Positions 23,472 to 35,859 of a stretch of 64,000 nt of DNA are shown in pieces; the stretch's first letter is position 1, and every line of letters starts with the position of its first letter. The notes beneath the pieces are model-generated. The model was not told where the DNA came from and searched no databases. It saw only the letters and a program-made list of their open reading frames with translations. The position numbers and the translations under genes are program-made. The DNA is from Chionis minor (Eukaryota; Chordata; Aves; Charadriiformes; Chionididae): assembly GCA_013398295.1 (NCBI GenBank), contig VZSF01003951.1, positions 310,001 through 374,000 of the forward strand, read 5' to 3'.

Positions 23472-24573
23472 GTAGTCATGGGGCGGATTGTGGTGGTGCA
23501 ACCTCCCCCTCCACCTTTTGGCCACTCGGTACTTGGCACCATTTCCTCCCCACCTGGGCCACATAATAATACAATGGACCAGAACATAACAGAAAGGTCT
23601 AACATGAAAGAAAGAAAAGGTGGAGAGCAATGGACCAGAACACAACTGTGTGCCTGGTCCCCATGGCTCCTACTGTTTGAAGACAATAACTATAATCGGT
23701 CACTCCTGACAACCTATGGATCGTGGCCACAGAGCTGGGGAGGGGCAGGATACCAGCACCCCAAGACCTAGCAAGTTCTGGGCTTGCATAACCGGTGGGA
23801 AGTACCAGAATATTGCACTGTCCGAGCTGGTCCAGAGTGGAAAAGTACCTGACAGAAGTCAGTTCTCTTGGATCCTATAAGCAGCGATGCTAGTAAAGAC
23901 CCTTTGAGTTCTTCTGGATCGCAGCAGGCTGTGGCCAGTATCTCCCCTGAGTTGAGACGCTGCTCAGGCAACTGCCTCGAGGACTAGAAGGCCAGGGCGA
24001 GAGAATCCCTCTCCAGCCTCAACTCGTGCCCGTTGGGGAATGCCAATGCATCGTGAGTATTTACCCTAAACTGGGCAAAGGGAAATTTTGGCTATGGGCT
24101 AGCCTCTCTTCCATCCACCTCTCCACCTATAAGTTTGTGATACACACATCAGCTTCACGGATGTGGATGTTCTTCTGTTTGTCTGTGTAGGAGTTAAAAG
24201 CGGTACTTGTCGGCTTGTTAGAGTCACCTGCTACTAAGAAATTCCTGATTCCAGCAATCAGAGACCTCTGTGTGTGTGTGTACGCATGCCTATATGCTTT
24301 GCTTATGTGTATATGTATTAATTTGAGATCTGTGCTTTTGCCCACATATATGTATATTGTTTTGGAATACCTTTTAGTAAGTTAGTGTGAATCTTGCCAT
24401 CTTCGAATCTGTAATTAAATCGCTGTTCAATTATTTTGTTCACTCCCTTTGTAAACCTCTTAACCGGTGAATGATTAAGTGCTGCTAAAATTCAACCTCT
24501 TGATCTACCTTAAATCACTAATAAATTTTGAAACACTGTTAAATCATAACTGTGTCAAATATTTCCATCGGCA
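23472..24573 (+). repeat. 3' LTR
   Basis: Second copy of the LTR. Similarity to the 5' LTR runs from tgtggtggtgcaa (23491) to atttcc (24566). The proposed end ggca at 24573 is followed by acaact, matching the bases before the 5' LTR. AATAAA lies near 24523. No clear polypurine tract precedes it, and the inner boundary (about 23472-23491) is uncertain. Confidence 0.85.
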
Positions 24574-24579
24574 ACAACT

Positions 24580-26213
24580 TTGCAAGCTGTTGGGTGCTCA
24601 GCATTATAAAAGATATTTAAGTTAAATTCCTTTTCATGAAAGTAGGATCTTAACATTAGACTCCACTGTTTTCATCTAGGAGTGTTTAAAGTGTTTGATG
24701 ACTACGAGGCTTGGATTTCCTAAATAGTTATGCAGAATGCCAAACAGCGATAATGGAGAAGCGATGTTTTTAAAAATGATTGGATCTTATACCAACTATT
24801 CTGAAAATGACCTTTTAATAAACTTAATCTCATGGTTTTTGCTAGGCCAGCTAATGCTGAGTATTAAATCACACTTTCTGAATGGTAGGAAGGGACATAA
24901 TGCAGCTTTACAAATATTGCCAGCACAAGTATTTCAGAGCTGGGGCTTGGTAATGATCCTAGAGTTAATTATAAAATGTACTTCCTTGTTTCTCTAGATT
25001 GTCCTGTGACCTTTCTCTTCTCTTTACAACACTCCACTGGACTGGAAAATACAACAGAAAATGTTTTAATGGACTTGAGGCAAAAATCTTGTTCAATGAA
25101 ACTGGAAGTAGTTTTGGAGACTGAGAATAGCTGGTATAACCTCCAGGTCCAAGACGTATTCCTTGGCAGAAAGATCTAAGTGTATCAAATAATATATTAA
25201 TGAAACATAATTTTACCATTTTTTCCTGCCCTAGACCTGATGTTGATACTTCATTCATGGATGAAATAGACAATAAAGAGCAATGGGCATTCTATGTCAG
25301 CAGCTTTTGGTGATAAAAGTGTTTGTCCAAAGTTACAGTGATTGAAAGTTGTCATGTATCAGTCTCCAGTCAGAAAAAGGCACAACATCTTTCTACTGGG
25401 ATGAAAAATACTCATATTTTTGCTTTCATGACTTCTGTCATTAGCAATGCTCTGAAATGCTCCCGATGTTTTGGGGGTTTTTTGCACAGAAAATATTATG
25501 TAAACATTTTGATTCATGAGGGAGTATTCTAGNTAAACATGATAATCACAATGCCAGAAGGAACACATGTAAGCAAGCTGATGAAGATTGAATTCCTTCT
25601 GCTGTTCTGTTCAGCAAATATTTATGAACCTGGACACAAACATATCATATTGGCAAGGGACCTTACTTCCTACTCAGTTTGGCTTGTTTATTTTTAGTCT
25701 GGGAAGCTGGAGAGCCAGGCTTTCTCAGTAGTATTAATTGCCACTGTTCCGTTTTTCTGCTGTCAGGGCTTCTGAAAAGAAAGATTGGCATAAAATGCCA
25801 ACAGGGTCCACCCATTCAATGAATGAAAGCATTAATAAAGCAGCCAGCATTATAATGTTTATGTACATAAAAATAATATGAAGATGCATGAATGCAATTC
25901 ATACAATTTTCTTGCATGAAAGATGTCTTTTCCTATGTTTCAGCACAGCAGCTACAGAACAGGAGCTAGTGAAGCTCCACTTAACTAATAGTTTTGCAAT
26001 GTATACTGGTGTTCATAGGTACTGGCAGGCGTAGCCTTACAGAATCAGGCTCTTATGTGGCAAGAGCCCTGTTCAGTCCCAAACATGCTCAAATTTAGTT
26101 TATTGCTTAAAGAAAGACACAATTTATTATTGCTATAACTCTATAGAGCATTATGTTTTGTCACAGCAGGATGAACTGAGGCAGGAGGAAAGGCCTAGGG
26201 GGACTTTCCTTAC
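24580..26213. other. AGBL3 intron downstream of the provirus
   Basis: AT-rich intron. It includes the second 91-bp block (25441-25531) and a lone undetermined base at 25533. No exon was recognised. Confidence 0.5.
25441..25531. repeat. 91-bp duplicated block, copy outside provirus
   Basis: Near-identical to 23271-23361. It ends two bases before an isolated N (25533), which marks an unresolved position in the assembly. Confidence 0.9.
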
Positions 26214-26311
26214 CTTCTTTTTATGAACACAGTAGTTCAAGAGAGCATCAGAGAAATGCTGTCCTATTGACTCCAAGTCTTTCATATCAAAATGGGTGCT
26301 TCGTCTGCAGC
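26214..26311 (-). CDS. AGBL3: AGBL3 exon: end of peptidase domain
   Basis: This 98-nt exon on the minus strand encodes CRRSTHFDMKDLESIGQHFSDALLNYCVHKKK, with the first codon shared with the previous exon. THF-x-x-KDLES-x-G-x-HF-x-D-LL-YC is the conserved last helix of the CCP2/CCP3 catalytic domain. The acceptor is the first of two overlapping CAGs, chosen because only it continues the phase. The donor is AAG|GTAAGG, phase 0. Confidence 0.88.
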
Positions 26312-26836
26312 CTGCAGCATCAATAGGAGCAAGACAGAAATGACAATGTCAGTCATCCCGCTGACTGCTAGGTAACTGCGATATTTCAGGACGGTGGCTG
26401 ACTGCAACCTCACTTATCTTTCACTGACAGATGACAGACGGGTCTACGACTGCCGAAGTTTTATATAGATGATATTACAGATCATTATTCACAGATCATT
26501 ATTCTGCCTATATGAACAAATCTATCCACTCAGAGGGGATTAACTATAATGCATAGTTAACTGATTCCCTATTATAGAATTTCCTAAAAATACACCTGGC
26601 TTTAGTTACTGCTTTTAATTTGCTATCCGCTAATGTTGTTGTTTCATGATAAATATCCAATAATGCTAGTGGTGGTCTGAAAGGTTGCTAGCTGAATACT
26701 CTAGTTTTAGTGGTTTTTCCAACTCTTGCCATAAATCATCAGACAGAACACCAAAAAGGGGATGGTAGCTCAAGTTACCTTCCCCATGAAAACACAAAAG
26801 TAAATAGTACTAAATAGCTACAGGGACTTATCTCAC

Positions 26837-26963
26837 CCAACTTAGAGCCGCAGATAGAGGCTTCCAAAGTGTAGCTGTTGTTGATGCCCATCTTCCACAT
26901 TACCACTCGACCTGTGCCTTCTTTGCTCTTTCGTACTCTGAAACGGCAGTCTGGGAATGAGAA
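26837..26963 (-). CDS. AGBL3: AGBL3 exon with catalytic glutamate
   Basis: The 127-nt exon encodes [20 protein letters not shown] followed by a [20 protein letters not shown] segment. The [16 protein letters not shown] block is a hallmark of cytosolic carboxypeptidases. The glutamate in YTLEAS is the expected catalytic general base. Phase 0 at the acceptor (cttttaag) matches the previous exon, and the donor TTGG|GTGAGA leaves phase 1. Confidence 0.93.
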
Positions 26964-28060
26964 CTTAAAAGATAGGTACAGCATTAGTCTTTGAAGTAAA
27001 CAGGAAGATGCAATTTCATTTTAACCCTTCATGTTTTTTAAAATCTTACCTACCAGGCAAACAATTGTGAGTTTTCACTCTACTTGAATATTGCACAACA
27101 TAGTTCAGAGCATACTGTTATTACTGGTATAATGGAGGTGTAGATGAAGTAACAGCCCTTTGATTAAAAGTTTATTTTACTTTAAGGATTTCTGAGATGT
27201 CTGCAAATAATTTTTTTCTGTGGCTATACTTACTGTTTCTAAATGATCCTATACAGACAGCTGACCAGCTCAGTTACCACAAATCCTGTTATATACCAAC
27301 ATGCATACTTACTAAAAAGTTGGAGCAGCTCTTCTCTCATGAGGTAAGAGACTAACAATTTGATGTAACCAGTCTGGAGCTCACAACCACCTTATCATTG
27401 ATATCTGAAGAAAACAGCATTAGCTGCAAGTATGCAATGACATCTAGTAGGTTAGTTTGTGTGTTGTTTTATTCTTGAGCCTATGCAACATCCTGGATCA
27501 AAAGAAGCTTACTGCAGTCAGATTTTGCTTGTAAATGACATATTTTAAAAGCTATGATTTCCTACTAAACTTTTTTTTTCCCCCTAATTGATGTATCTTA
27601 CACAAACATGGTGACTGACGCAATTTTCAAGAGAAGTTTTCAAAAAGATTCAATCTGGAGAAACATTTTTCTTCTTTAATTTCTTATTTGCTTCCTTGTT
27701 TGTTTTTAATTCTACAATATGTTTTAGAGCTGCATTTAATACATGAATACAAAATACTTAATATTAATTTTTGACACTGTTTAAACAATGTTACTTTGAT
27801 GTTCTGATTTTTTCATTCTTTAAAAAAAACTTTAAAAAATGATAACTTTATGTCCCAATTCAGCGTGATACATTTTGGAGTGCTAGAACTTCAAAAGAGT
27901 TAAAATTTCATATTCCTACAATTTCTAGTTTTAGCCATTTGAAGACTATTTTACTGGGTGAAGTGTGGTCTTTTAGTAAATGTGATACCTTAAGAAAAAA
28001 TTAGGGATCCCAGATGGTGTTGAAAGTTTTAGGTAAGTTTCTAGACAGAAATTTACTTAC

Positions 28061-28223
28061 CTTATCTGGGCAGCTCTTGCTCAGCAAAAATGGGAAGATA
28101 CGTGGATGCACGTATGGTGCTTTTGCTTGCTGCTTTCTCTCACAACCATACATGAAGACATTTTGTTTCCTGTTGTGACCATGAATGTCACAATACAGAA
28201 AAACATCGCGTTCCCCCATCACT
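28061..28223 (-). CDS. AGBL3: AGBL3 exon with zinc-binding histidine
   Basis: The 163-nt exon encodes VMGERDVFLYCDIHGHNRKQ and then NVFMYGCERKQQ to LLSKSCPDK. The first His of CDIHGH is the third zinc ligand of M14D carboxypeptidases and is intact. Splice sites are ccatattacag and AAG|GTAAGT. The phase (one leading base, ending phase 0) fits both neighbours. Confidence 0.94.
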
Positions 28224-29655
28224 CTGTAATATGGGATGACATAGAGTACGTTATTAAAAGTAGGGATATTTTTCTCCACCTCAGAAATAAATCTGAGCTA
28301 ATATGTTACGCTGACACTCACATGTAACCTAAACAGCATGAAATCAATAGAAGTTTCACATTCTGAGCTCTAAGTTATATACATCCAGCTCTGTAGATGT
28401 GTATAAAAGCATGTTATACAGCTGAAACCCGCTATTCTTACCTGCTGCTCTTTCACTATTGTACATGTGTTGAATAATGCATGCTGTACAATTATGAGAC
28501 TGAAGCATAAATGGCACTGAATATTGTTTCCTTTATCAAAATGGAGACATCAGATGTGCCAAGATTCTGCACAGTATTATTGCTTAACTCACTTTTAAAA
28601 GAAAATTTGCAGGCAGACACATCGGGGTTTAGCAACCAACATCCACCCTCAATGCCCAATTTGTATCAAAGCCGAGCTCTACGGGGATGATGTGGTGGCA
28701 CCACAGCTTGTCACCTGGGGCTTTACACTGGGCAGGAGTTGGAAATCCACAGTGGAACTAAGAAGGAAGCAGTAATAAACCTCCCTGTCTCACTGACAGT
28801 AGCTGAATATGAGGCTGAAGGTCAGTAGTCCTTCAGCAGACACAATTAATATTAATTACAGGGCACTCACAAGTGCAGGCTGTCCCCATAAAGCAAGACA
28901 GAGAGAGGAATTCTCATGGAAGAGCAGGAGAGGCACAGTGCTCATCCCCTGTAAGCTAGGGATCTACATGCCAAAACATTCATTTGAAAGAACACAGGTC
29001 TTATTTAAAACAGGTTGTAACTAGAGGGAAACCATTAAGTCTACTAATTCTGACACTGGCTTTTTGCACAAGAGTCTTGTTTGTATTATTTCGTTACTGA
29101 AGTTAAACCAGAGGGAATTAGTTTACTAGCTGAATATTTAGTTTAATACCTGAAGGCTTAGTTTTATATCCAATGTCTCTGTGACTGGAAGTCTGCATAA
29201 GAAATCAAACATTTTTGTAGCAAAACATACAGCAAACTTGGCAATCTTTGCTATCAAGTGGACATCTGGGATCTATTCTGAACCTAATTTCATTCTGGGA
29301 TGTGGTTGTACGCCAGAAAAGAAGAAAATGAGAGAAGTACGGAATTTGAGAAGTACATTTTGGCAGAGGATAGTGGGGAGAAATATGCTGAAAATGTTTT
29401 GACGAAAACTCTTTTACTTTGGAGATAAAACTTATTACCAGGAATGGAGAAAGGATATTAAAGGAAAACCTGCACAATACTAAATAAAAAATAACCCACT
29501 TTGAAATGCAAACGGACGTAAACAAAACAGTCAGAAAGGCTTGGGTACAGGGCAAAGATGTAAACAATACCAGATTGCAAGGGACAGAGAAGTCACACTA
29601 ACAAAGAGACAGTGGAAAGGAAAATCATTCATTGTAAAGGTAAAAAAAATGTTAC

Positions 29656-30435
29656 CTTTTGATCATGTTTCGTGTATACCAGACGGAAGGATAACATTTC
29701 TTCACATTAGATCTGTATTTACGGTTCAAGTCCTGACCTGTTAAAGAACAGCGGTGATTTCCCACAATCACACCATCTGGATTCAACATGGGAACCACTT
29801 TGAAGACAAAACTGTCCCGCAGCAGTTGAGCTTTGCCTGAGTCGCCAAGAATGTAATCCAGAAAGCCCTTCATTATCCAGGAACTGTTAGTTTCTCCTGG
29901 ATGCACCCTGGCAGTTAGTATCACAGCCTTTCTCTCCGTGCCCTTGCGACTTTTAGGAGGGTTGGTGATAGTTAAAACATACACTATGTTTCCTGCCAGT
30001 GAATGGCATAAGATGTGAATCTTGCAGAATTTAGACTTCACTGGATCTTTAGAGATGGCCACCAGGTACTCCTGCAGGTTGGAGTAGGTGTAAGGATAGC
30101 AGTGGGCAAAGTAGCAGGTGTCTTGGTCATGAGGGAACTGGAATGTCCAAGTGAGTGAAAAATACTGACGTCCACCTTGGCCCGCGTTGTTCTTGTAATA
30201 CTTGATTTCATTTCCAGTCCTTCGCCAGCCAACCTTGTATTTCTTAGCATCAGCTTCTGAGTACAACAGTGGCCGTAAGCCACGTTTATATAGGCTGTTA
30301 CGATTGGTAAAGTTGACAATAGTGAAGCGATACGGCACCCCTGCCTGCATATTGCTTACTTGGAAGTAGTACCACTGCGTGTATCTGCTTGTGTAGAGGT
30401 CGGTGCGCAGGGTCAGCTGGTACTCAAATTCATTG
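29656..30435 (-). CDS. AGBL3: AGBL3 large exon: N-domain and carboxypeptidase core
   Basis: AGBL3 encodes cytosolic carboxypeptidase 3, an M14D zinc peptidase that removes glutamates from polyglutamylated tubulin and from acidic C-termini. This 780-nt exon, the largest, is open throughout. It holds the cytosolic-carboxypeptidase N-domain (EFEYQLTLRTDLY, then TQWYYFQVSNM and FTWTFQFPHD-type motifs with CYFAHCYPYTYSNLQEYL) and the start of the peptidase fold. The HPGE motif in ARVHPGETNSSW provides two zinc ligands. LNPDGVIVGNHRCSLTGQDLNR provides the substrate-binding arginine. All these residues are intact, so the enzyme looks active. Acceptor ctgcctaccag and donor AAAAG|GTAACA. Assigned to AGBL3 rather than its paralogue AGBL2 by synteny with TMEM140 and CYREN. 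Confidence 0.95.
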
Positions 30436-30934
30436 CTGGTAGGCAGAAAGAAGACAAACAGTTGCGATGCAGTGTCAAAAAATGCGGACCGCCACAAAAA
30501 AGCACCCTGCAATGAATCAGGTGCAAATCTGATTTACACTGTCCTAAGTCAAAGTCTACACAGCTGCCAGGAAAAGACACCTAATCACACTGATCATGTC
30601 AATAATGTAACTACTGTCTTCACTAGGACTTTTAATAATAACTAGGACTTCTAAAAATGTACTCCATACTATGCTTTAAAAGGAGGTGCTTAAGAAAAGA
30701 TGTTGAGTTTGTGTGGGTGATTATCCCCTACAGAAAATGCTCAGTGCTATGGAATGGTTACCAGACCATTTCATGTGAAGGTTGAAACTACTTTTGAAGC
30801 TTATTCAACTAATGTAAAACAAGTTACAAACCCAGAGTAAGACATCATGCTCAGAAATTGATAGCAGGCTGCCGATAAGAACAACGCTGATGATAACTTC
30901 GTCTTTATAAAAGCAGAAAAGATTAGAAACTTAC

Positions 30935-31073
30935 ACTTTGACCACCTTCTGCAAATTCCCACTCTCAAACCGTGCTTCGAAGATCAATGTGTTGTCCTCC
31001 TTTTGGTGAAGGATTTGCCTCAAGGGGCAGAGACCGCTTACTTGGGAATACATAAAGCAGGAGGTTTTGTTAG
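30935..31073 (-). CDS. AGBL3: AGBL3 exon: N-terminal domain
   Basis: The 139-nt exon encodes ANKTSCFMYSQVSGLCPLRQ and ends NTLIFEARFESGNLQKVVKV. The FEARFESGNLQKVVKV motif is strongly conserved in CCP2/CCP3. Acceptor ccttcccctag and donor AAAGT|GTAAGT. The phases match the exons at 34049 and 30435. Confidence 0.93.
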
Positions 31074-34048
31074 CTAGGGGAAGGAGCACAACAGATGTCT
31101 TTTGTTTCAATCTGAGTCATTTCAGGGAATACCTGCATCCTTCTAAAAATTCCTTCTAGAAATAGACAACTCCATGCAGCTGAACTTCAAAGCATATCTT
31201 AGGTAAGTGTAAAAGTAATCATATAAAGATTTTCCCACTTAACCTTATGGATTTCAGCCAACTTAAGATCTGACTCTTCTTGGAGATGTCTGTGTCTCGC
31301 TGCACGAGCAAAGGGCAATTCATATTCTGTACTTGGGCAAAGCAATTGAGTTCGGTAGAAAGACTCTAGGACTCAGCTCCCCCAGGCCTTTTCACCAGCC
31401 AAATGGGTAATGTCTCTACTCATAAATCATATATAACTGACAACCCTTGCCATCAGCTTGTTTTTAAATCTCTGTATTCAATTGTTCTCTTCTAGAAGTG
31501 GAAAAGATGATGCACAGACCCAGCAGCAATCACTTTTATATTTCAAGTGATGTTTTCACATCACGTTTAGTACGCAGTTTGAGCTCATATCTCCTTTTGC
31601 TCTCTTGTGCTATTTCTCCTCAGATGAGAGGCTCACAGAGACATAACTGAACTTTTTACTACAATCTTCATTGAATCACTGTTGCCATACACAAAAGATG
31701 CCATATTCAGTGTATTATTCTTCATGACTGAAGCTACTACAGACACATAGGGGTTTTCATTAGAGAAGGGCTGTTAGCTTTGCTACCTGGGATACCCACT
31801 TGAATAATTACTTTCTGTTTGGCTGAAATTCCATTCAATTTCTCTATCTTTCCCTTCCTCTTCATGATCTTTCTTAACATTAAGAGAGAAAAATGTATCA
31901 GTAGTTAATCCCGTAAAACTATTTCTGGAAACATCTGTATCAGTCAAATGCTATAGAATGAAATGCATGAATAATATCTGAGATCTCTACGGTACTTCAA
32001 TGTTTCTGCATGGGAGTCACCATTAGATTGCATTTTTCTCTCCCAAATCAGATTTTAGGAAGGCCTGTAGGAACTCGGCAGCAGGTAGTTCCCAGACAGG
32101 CAGTAACTCCCAGCTCCTGCTGAATTCAAATTCAAATCAGGAATCAGGAAAGTGCCACTGCTGTCTCCCACAGGATGTGATGGCTCATTACATGCAAAAG
32201 TCTGTGCCACTCAGGTTATAAATCTGCATAAGTGCAGATGCCTGTCTGACCCTACAGAGCTTTTTTGCAAGGAGGACTTTAGGGTTTCAAAAATTATATT
32301 GATTTCTATATAACTTAGATGGCAAAGCTAACAAGCTGGAGGTTTCTGTTCCAGGAACAGGAAGGAGAAGAGGAACTCCACGGGGCTCCAAAGTTCTTCT
32401 CTTCCTCCCACCTGCTCCTGTGCCCCAGCTGGCCACAGCACCCAGCAGCCCAGTTCACACAAGGAGTTTACTCTCCCTGGTGCAAGCAGGGAAAGGGAAG
32501 TAAAGGCTCCAGGGCTGTGAAGTTCTCTGCAGGTCCTGCTACCAGCCAAACCCAAGGCTAGGAGGCAAAGTGGCACACTCAAGGCAGTGAAAGTACAATT
32601 ACAGTCCCTGAAAAACTCACCCTGTAGTCAACATATACTGTCTATTACTATCCATCTATTACTATCCATATGTTTAGATACACAGAGTATCTAGAGTCTT
32701 CACAGTGAGGACAAGCACTCATATTCTGCTGCATCTTGATGTTTGCTAGCCTAGGAATTGCTAGCTGCCTGCAACTGCCTGCACAATGTAATTCCTCAGT
32801 AGGAGGAGAGAGAACTGGCCATATTTAAAGACAGCAGTTTTTACCTCCTCAGTTGGAAAGTTTCATTAACAAAGTCTGAGGTCTGTGACAGCAAAAACAC
32901 ACTTTGCTAGAGCGTTGTACAGGCTGAAATAAGAACTATTTCCCGTTGCCTGTGCATGAAGTTCAAGTCGGTAATAAAGGACATGGAAAGCTGGATTTTT
33001 AAAGAACAGCAACTGAAGGACCATAGCAGGAATCACTGTCCTTGTTTTCAAAAAGGTGGGGAGCTGTAATTCAGTGTTCCTCCACATCTTATCCCTTGCA
33101 GTAAGTTAGCAGGTCCAGTTGCAGAGGACAGAAGTTCCTTCCTAGTCACACAGCAGTTACCAGTTTTCTTGGCCACCAAATGTAGCAACCTACTATAGAG
33201 AGGTAATACACCCATACTGCAGAAGTAGCTAATTTCTAAATAAACATGATGTCAGAGTAATAGTGCTTTTCAGTATAATGCAAACTTTTATCAACTGTGT
33301 TGACCTCAAGAAGGATGCCAGCTCCCTCTCAGTTTTGTTCTCCTGCAAATTTAGTGGCCACGTCTAGTTATCCCAGGATTGGAAAATTATTATCATCCTT
33401 TCTTATCTATGTAGAAGTAGCCCAAGACCAAAATCAACAACTGCCAGAAGTTCCAAGTTCATCTAAGGAAACTGGATCAACTTAGCACACACAGGAAAGA
33501 ATAAATAATTCTAATAATCAACTCGTGATGGTGGAATAAGGCAACTAAGTCCCTTCATTTCTGTCCAATTAATCCTTGCCAGACTTAGGAGCCTGTAATC
33601 AAGCACTGATCCAATCTGGCCAGATTTTGTTTCTAAGTCTTGGCAAAACCACTACAGCAAACAGGATAACAAAATCTTCTCCCAACACAGACTTTAGTGT
33701 TGATCCTGCAGTTACACAGCTCTCATCTTGCTATCTCTCTCCACTCATGTTTTCACAACAAACTCATTTTAGGCTGGTTCATACTGTTATCCACCGAGAA
33801 CAATGGCTTGAGCTAAACTGGACTTCTGAGATAATTAACAATATGAGCAGAACTTATGGATGATGAGACAGCTGTGTAACTAATTTCCTTCCCTATCTAT
33901 TGGAAAATAATTTATTCCCAAGTGCCATAAAATAGCAACAGAAAACCATATTGATTTCATCAGGTTTTGAATTAGGTTCATAAAGGAGATCAAAGCAGGC
34001 GCTTCTTGTGCCTACAGCTGACAGCAAGATTTTGCAGGGTGTTCCCAC
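31074..34048. other. AGBL3 intron
   Basis: About 3 kb with no recognised repeat or exon. There is a short direct repeat of an attactatccat unit near 32643-32665. Confidence 0.5.
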
Positions 34049-34156
34049 CTTCTTCTCCTAGATAAATCACAGTGCCTTTGTCAGGAGTTTGGTACGGTGG
34101 TGTCATCTCCAAACCTGTTGCAGTGTACAATGGCTCAGGGGTAGTGGGTATCCAGT
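34049..34156 (-). CDS. AGBL3: AGBL3 exon: N-terminal region
   Basis: The 108-nt exon encodes WIPTTPEPLYTATGLEMTPP and then QTPDKGTVIYLGEE. The P-EP-Y-TGLE-P pattern followed by a VIYL strand matches the CCP3 N-terminal region. Acceptor ttctttttcag and donor AGAAG|GTGGGA. The shared aspartate codon with the previous exon and alanine codon with the next support the junctions. Confidence 0.88.
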
Positions 34157-35676
34157 CTGAAAAAGAAGAGATACACAGAAGAAAAAGGAAGATTGTATTA
34201 GAGTCTTCATAACATGAAGGACACATTGAAAAGTGGTTCATCCCATTTACACCAGTTGCACATAAAGGAATAGGGAAGCCCCCTTTTGAACATAATTTTT
34301 GGGATCTGTGAACAAATCTTCACTATAACTCCAAATAAAAATTCATATCAATCTCTGCATGGACTAACTTTTGCTGTTCAAACTTGCCTCTTTTCCCTGT
34401 ACACTTTGCTTACCATCAGCGAGGATGGTAACGGTGAACACTGGACGGCTTTAGGAAAACAGATGCTCCAACTACAGAGTGAAGTCAATGATTGCTGACA
34501 ACACCGACGCTGCACGTCTCCATGTAACTCACGTGACATCTGCCTGGTATATCAAAGATCTCTTGAACACCAATTCATTCTGACAGTAGGCCTTTCCTTA
34601 CTGTAATACCCACAGCAGTCCTATGCCATTCCACTCAAGATACTGTGATCTATTTTCAAAGGCAACAGAATAAGGGCATAGATGTCTCAGTCCCCCCTCC
34701 GTGCATTTCCGATTTCAACTGATTACTTCCAAATCGCAAGGGGTTGTATTTACAAAGTGCAAGTCTTCACTATCTCGTAATGGGTTTGCAGTATGACTTT
34801 TGTTCAGACTGCATAAAAGCAGTTATTAGCTGACATTCATTTTTAACCATATAGCCCTGAAATACAGTACTGACATTGCTAGTAACAGGACATGAGATTC
34901 GCACTGAATTTGCAATACCTCAGGACTGAGGCTTGTCAGGTTTGCTCTATCTGAACTTTATCTGCCTGCAGCTTTGTTTCACTTAATTTAGCTGTGACAG
35001 CAATTTCTCCAATTGCCCAGGTATGTACAGCTAATTTGTTTTATTTTTGTTTATCTTTGTGTGGTACAACCATAGGCTTATATAGACAGCAGTAACAAGA
35101 AGTTGTTCTGTGTAGAAATACAGACCTAGAGCTGGACATAACTCATTTTAGAGGTAAAAAAGGAAGAAGGAAATAATATCTAACACATGTAAAGAACAGT
35201 GTATATGGTAAATTCAGATGTAATGTGGAGCTACAGACTGATGAAGAAAGAGAAAGGTGTAAAGGTACACTAGCAAACATATGAAAATGACTCCAGAGTT
35301 ATCTGGATCTTAGAGTGAGGAAGAAGAAATCACCCATACAAACAGTCCCAGCAAAGGACTCCAGGGGCTGACAGTTTGCAACAACCAGCCCCTCCTCTCC
35401 ACCAGAACAAAGCCTCTACAGTGAAACCACTGGCCTTAGAACCTAGAGGAGCAGCCGAAGGGGAAGCCAGGAACAGGGTGTGAATGAAGCATACATATAA
35501 CAAATGTGACTGCATTATTATTTCTTATTTTTCTGTAGCAATTACATCTGGACTAATAATGATTTGTCTCTTAAGATTTCACTTCTACTAACAATAAAAT
35601 CTTGGCTTTATTTATATAAAAGGTGTGCTTCCTCTTTGCCCATACACAAGAGTTTAAGCATAACACAGTAACTTAC

Positions 35677-35859
35677 CAATGTGCTCAATTCTGTCCCTGA
35701 TGACTTCACATTGGTGTGGCCAGTACACCAGGGAAAACTGACCAGCAGGTGACGAGTCATCAACATTCTGGGGCTCCTGAGGATGGGGTACCACTGTCTC
35801 TGAGTCAGATGATAATAGAATCTGTTTTGCCCTTGGAAAAAGATGAGCACAAACGGAAT
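35677..35859 (-). CDS. AGBL3: AGBL3 exon: N-terminal region
   Basis: The 183-nt exon encodes SVCAHLFPRAKQILL, a variable acidic stretch, then WPHQCEVIRDRIEHI. The FPR-x-x-QILL and WP-x-x-CEVI-x-x-x-x-x-HI blocks match the CCP3 N-terminus. Splice sites are ctttcttatag and ATTG|GTAAGT. The correct frame is not the longest open frame here. Confidence 0.87.

Larger units (their letters stand above)
17747..24573 (+). mobile_element. Endogenous retrovirus, pol-deleted, antisense in AGBL3 intron
   Basis: A provirus of about 6.8 kb has two LTRs of about 1.1 kb flanking broken gag, a protease trace and broken env. The 9-mer caacaactt occurs at both outer edges (17739-17747 and 24572-24580). The target duplication is probably acaact, with TG and CA at the outer LTR ends. 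No reverse transcriptase, RNase H or integrase sequence is visible, so most of pol is missing. All genes carry stops or frame changes and the copy cannot be autonomous. Its orientation is opposite to AGBL3, as is common for retained intronic insertions. LTR similarity (roughly two dozen differences by eye) indicates an insertion of moderate age. The retroviral class cannot be fixed without pol. Confidence 0.88.

Noticed and set aside
24965..25273. Minus-strand 102-codon frame in the AGBL3 intron
   Set aside because: It does not resemble the peptidase tail and has no matching splice phases.
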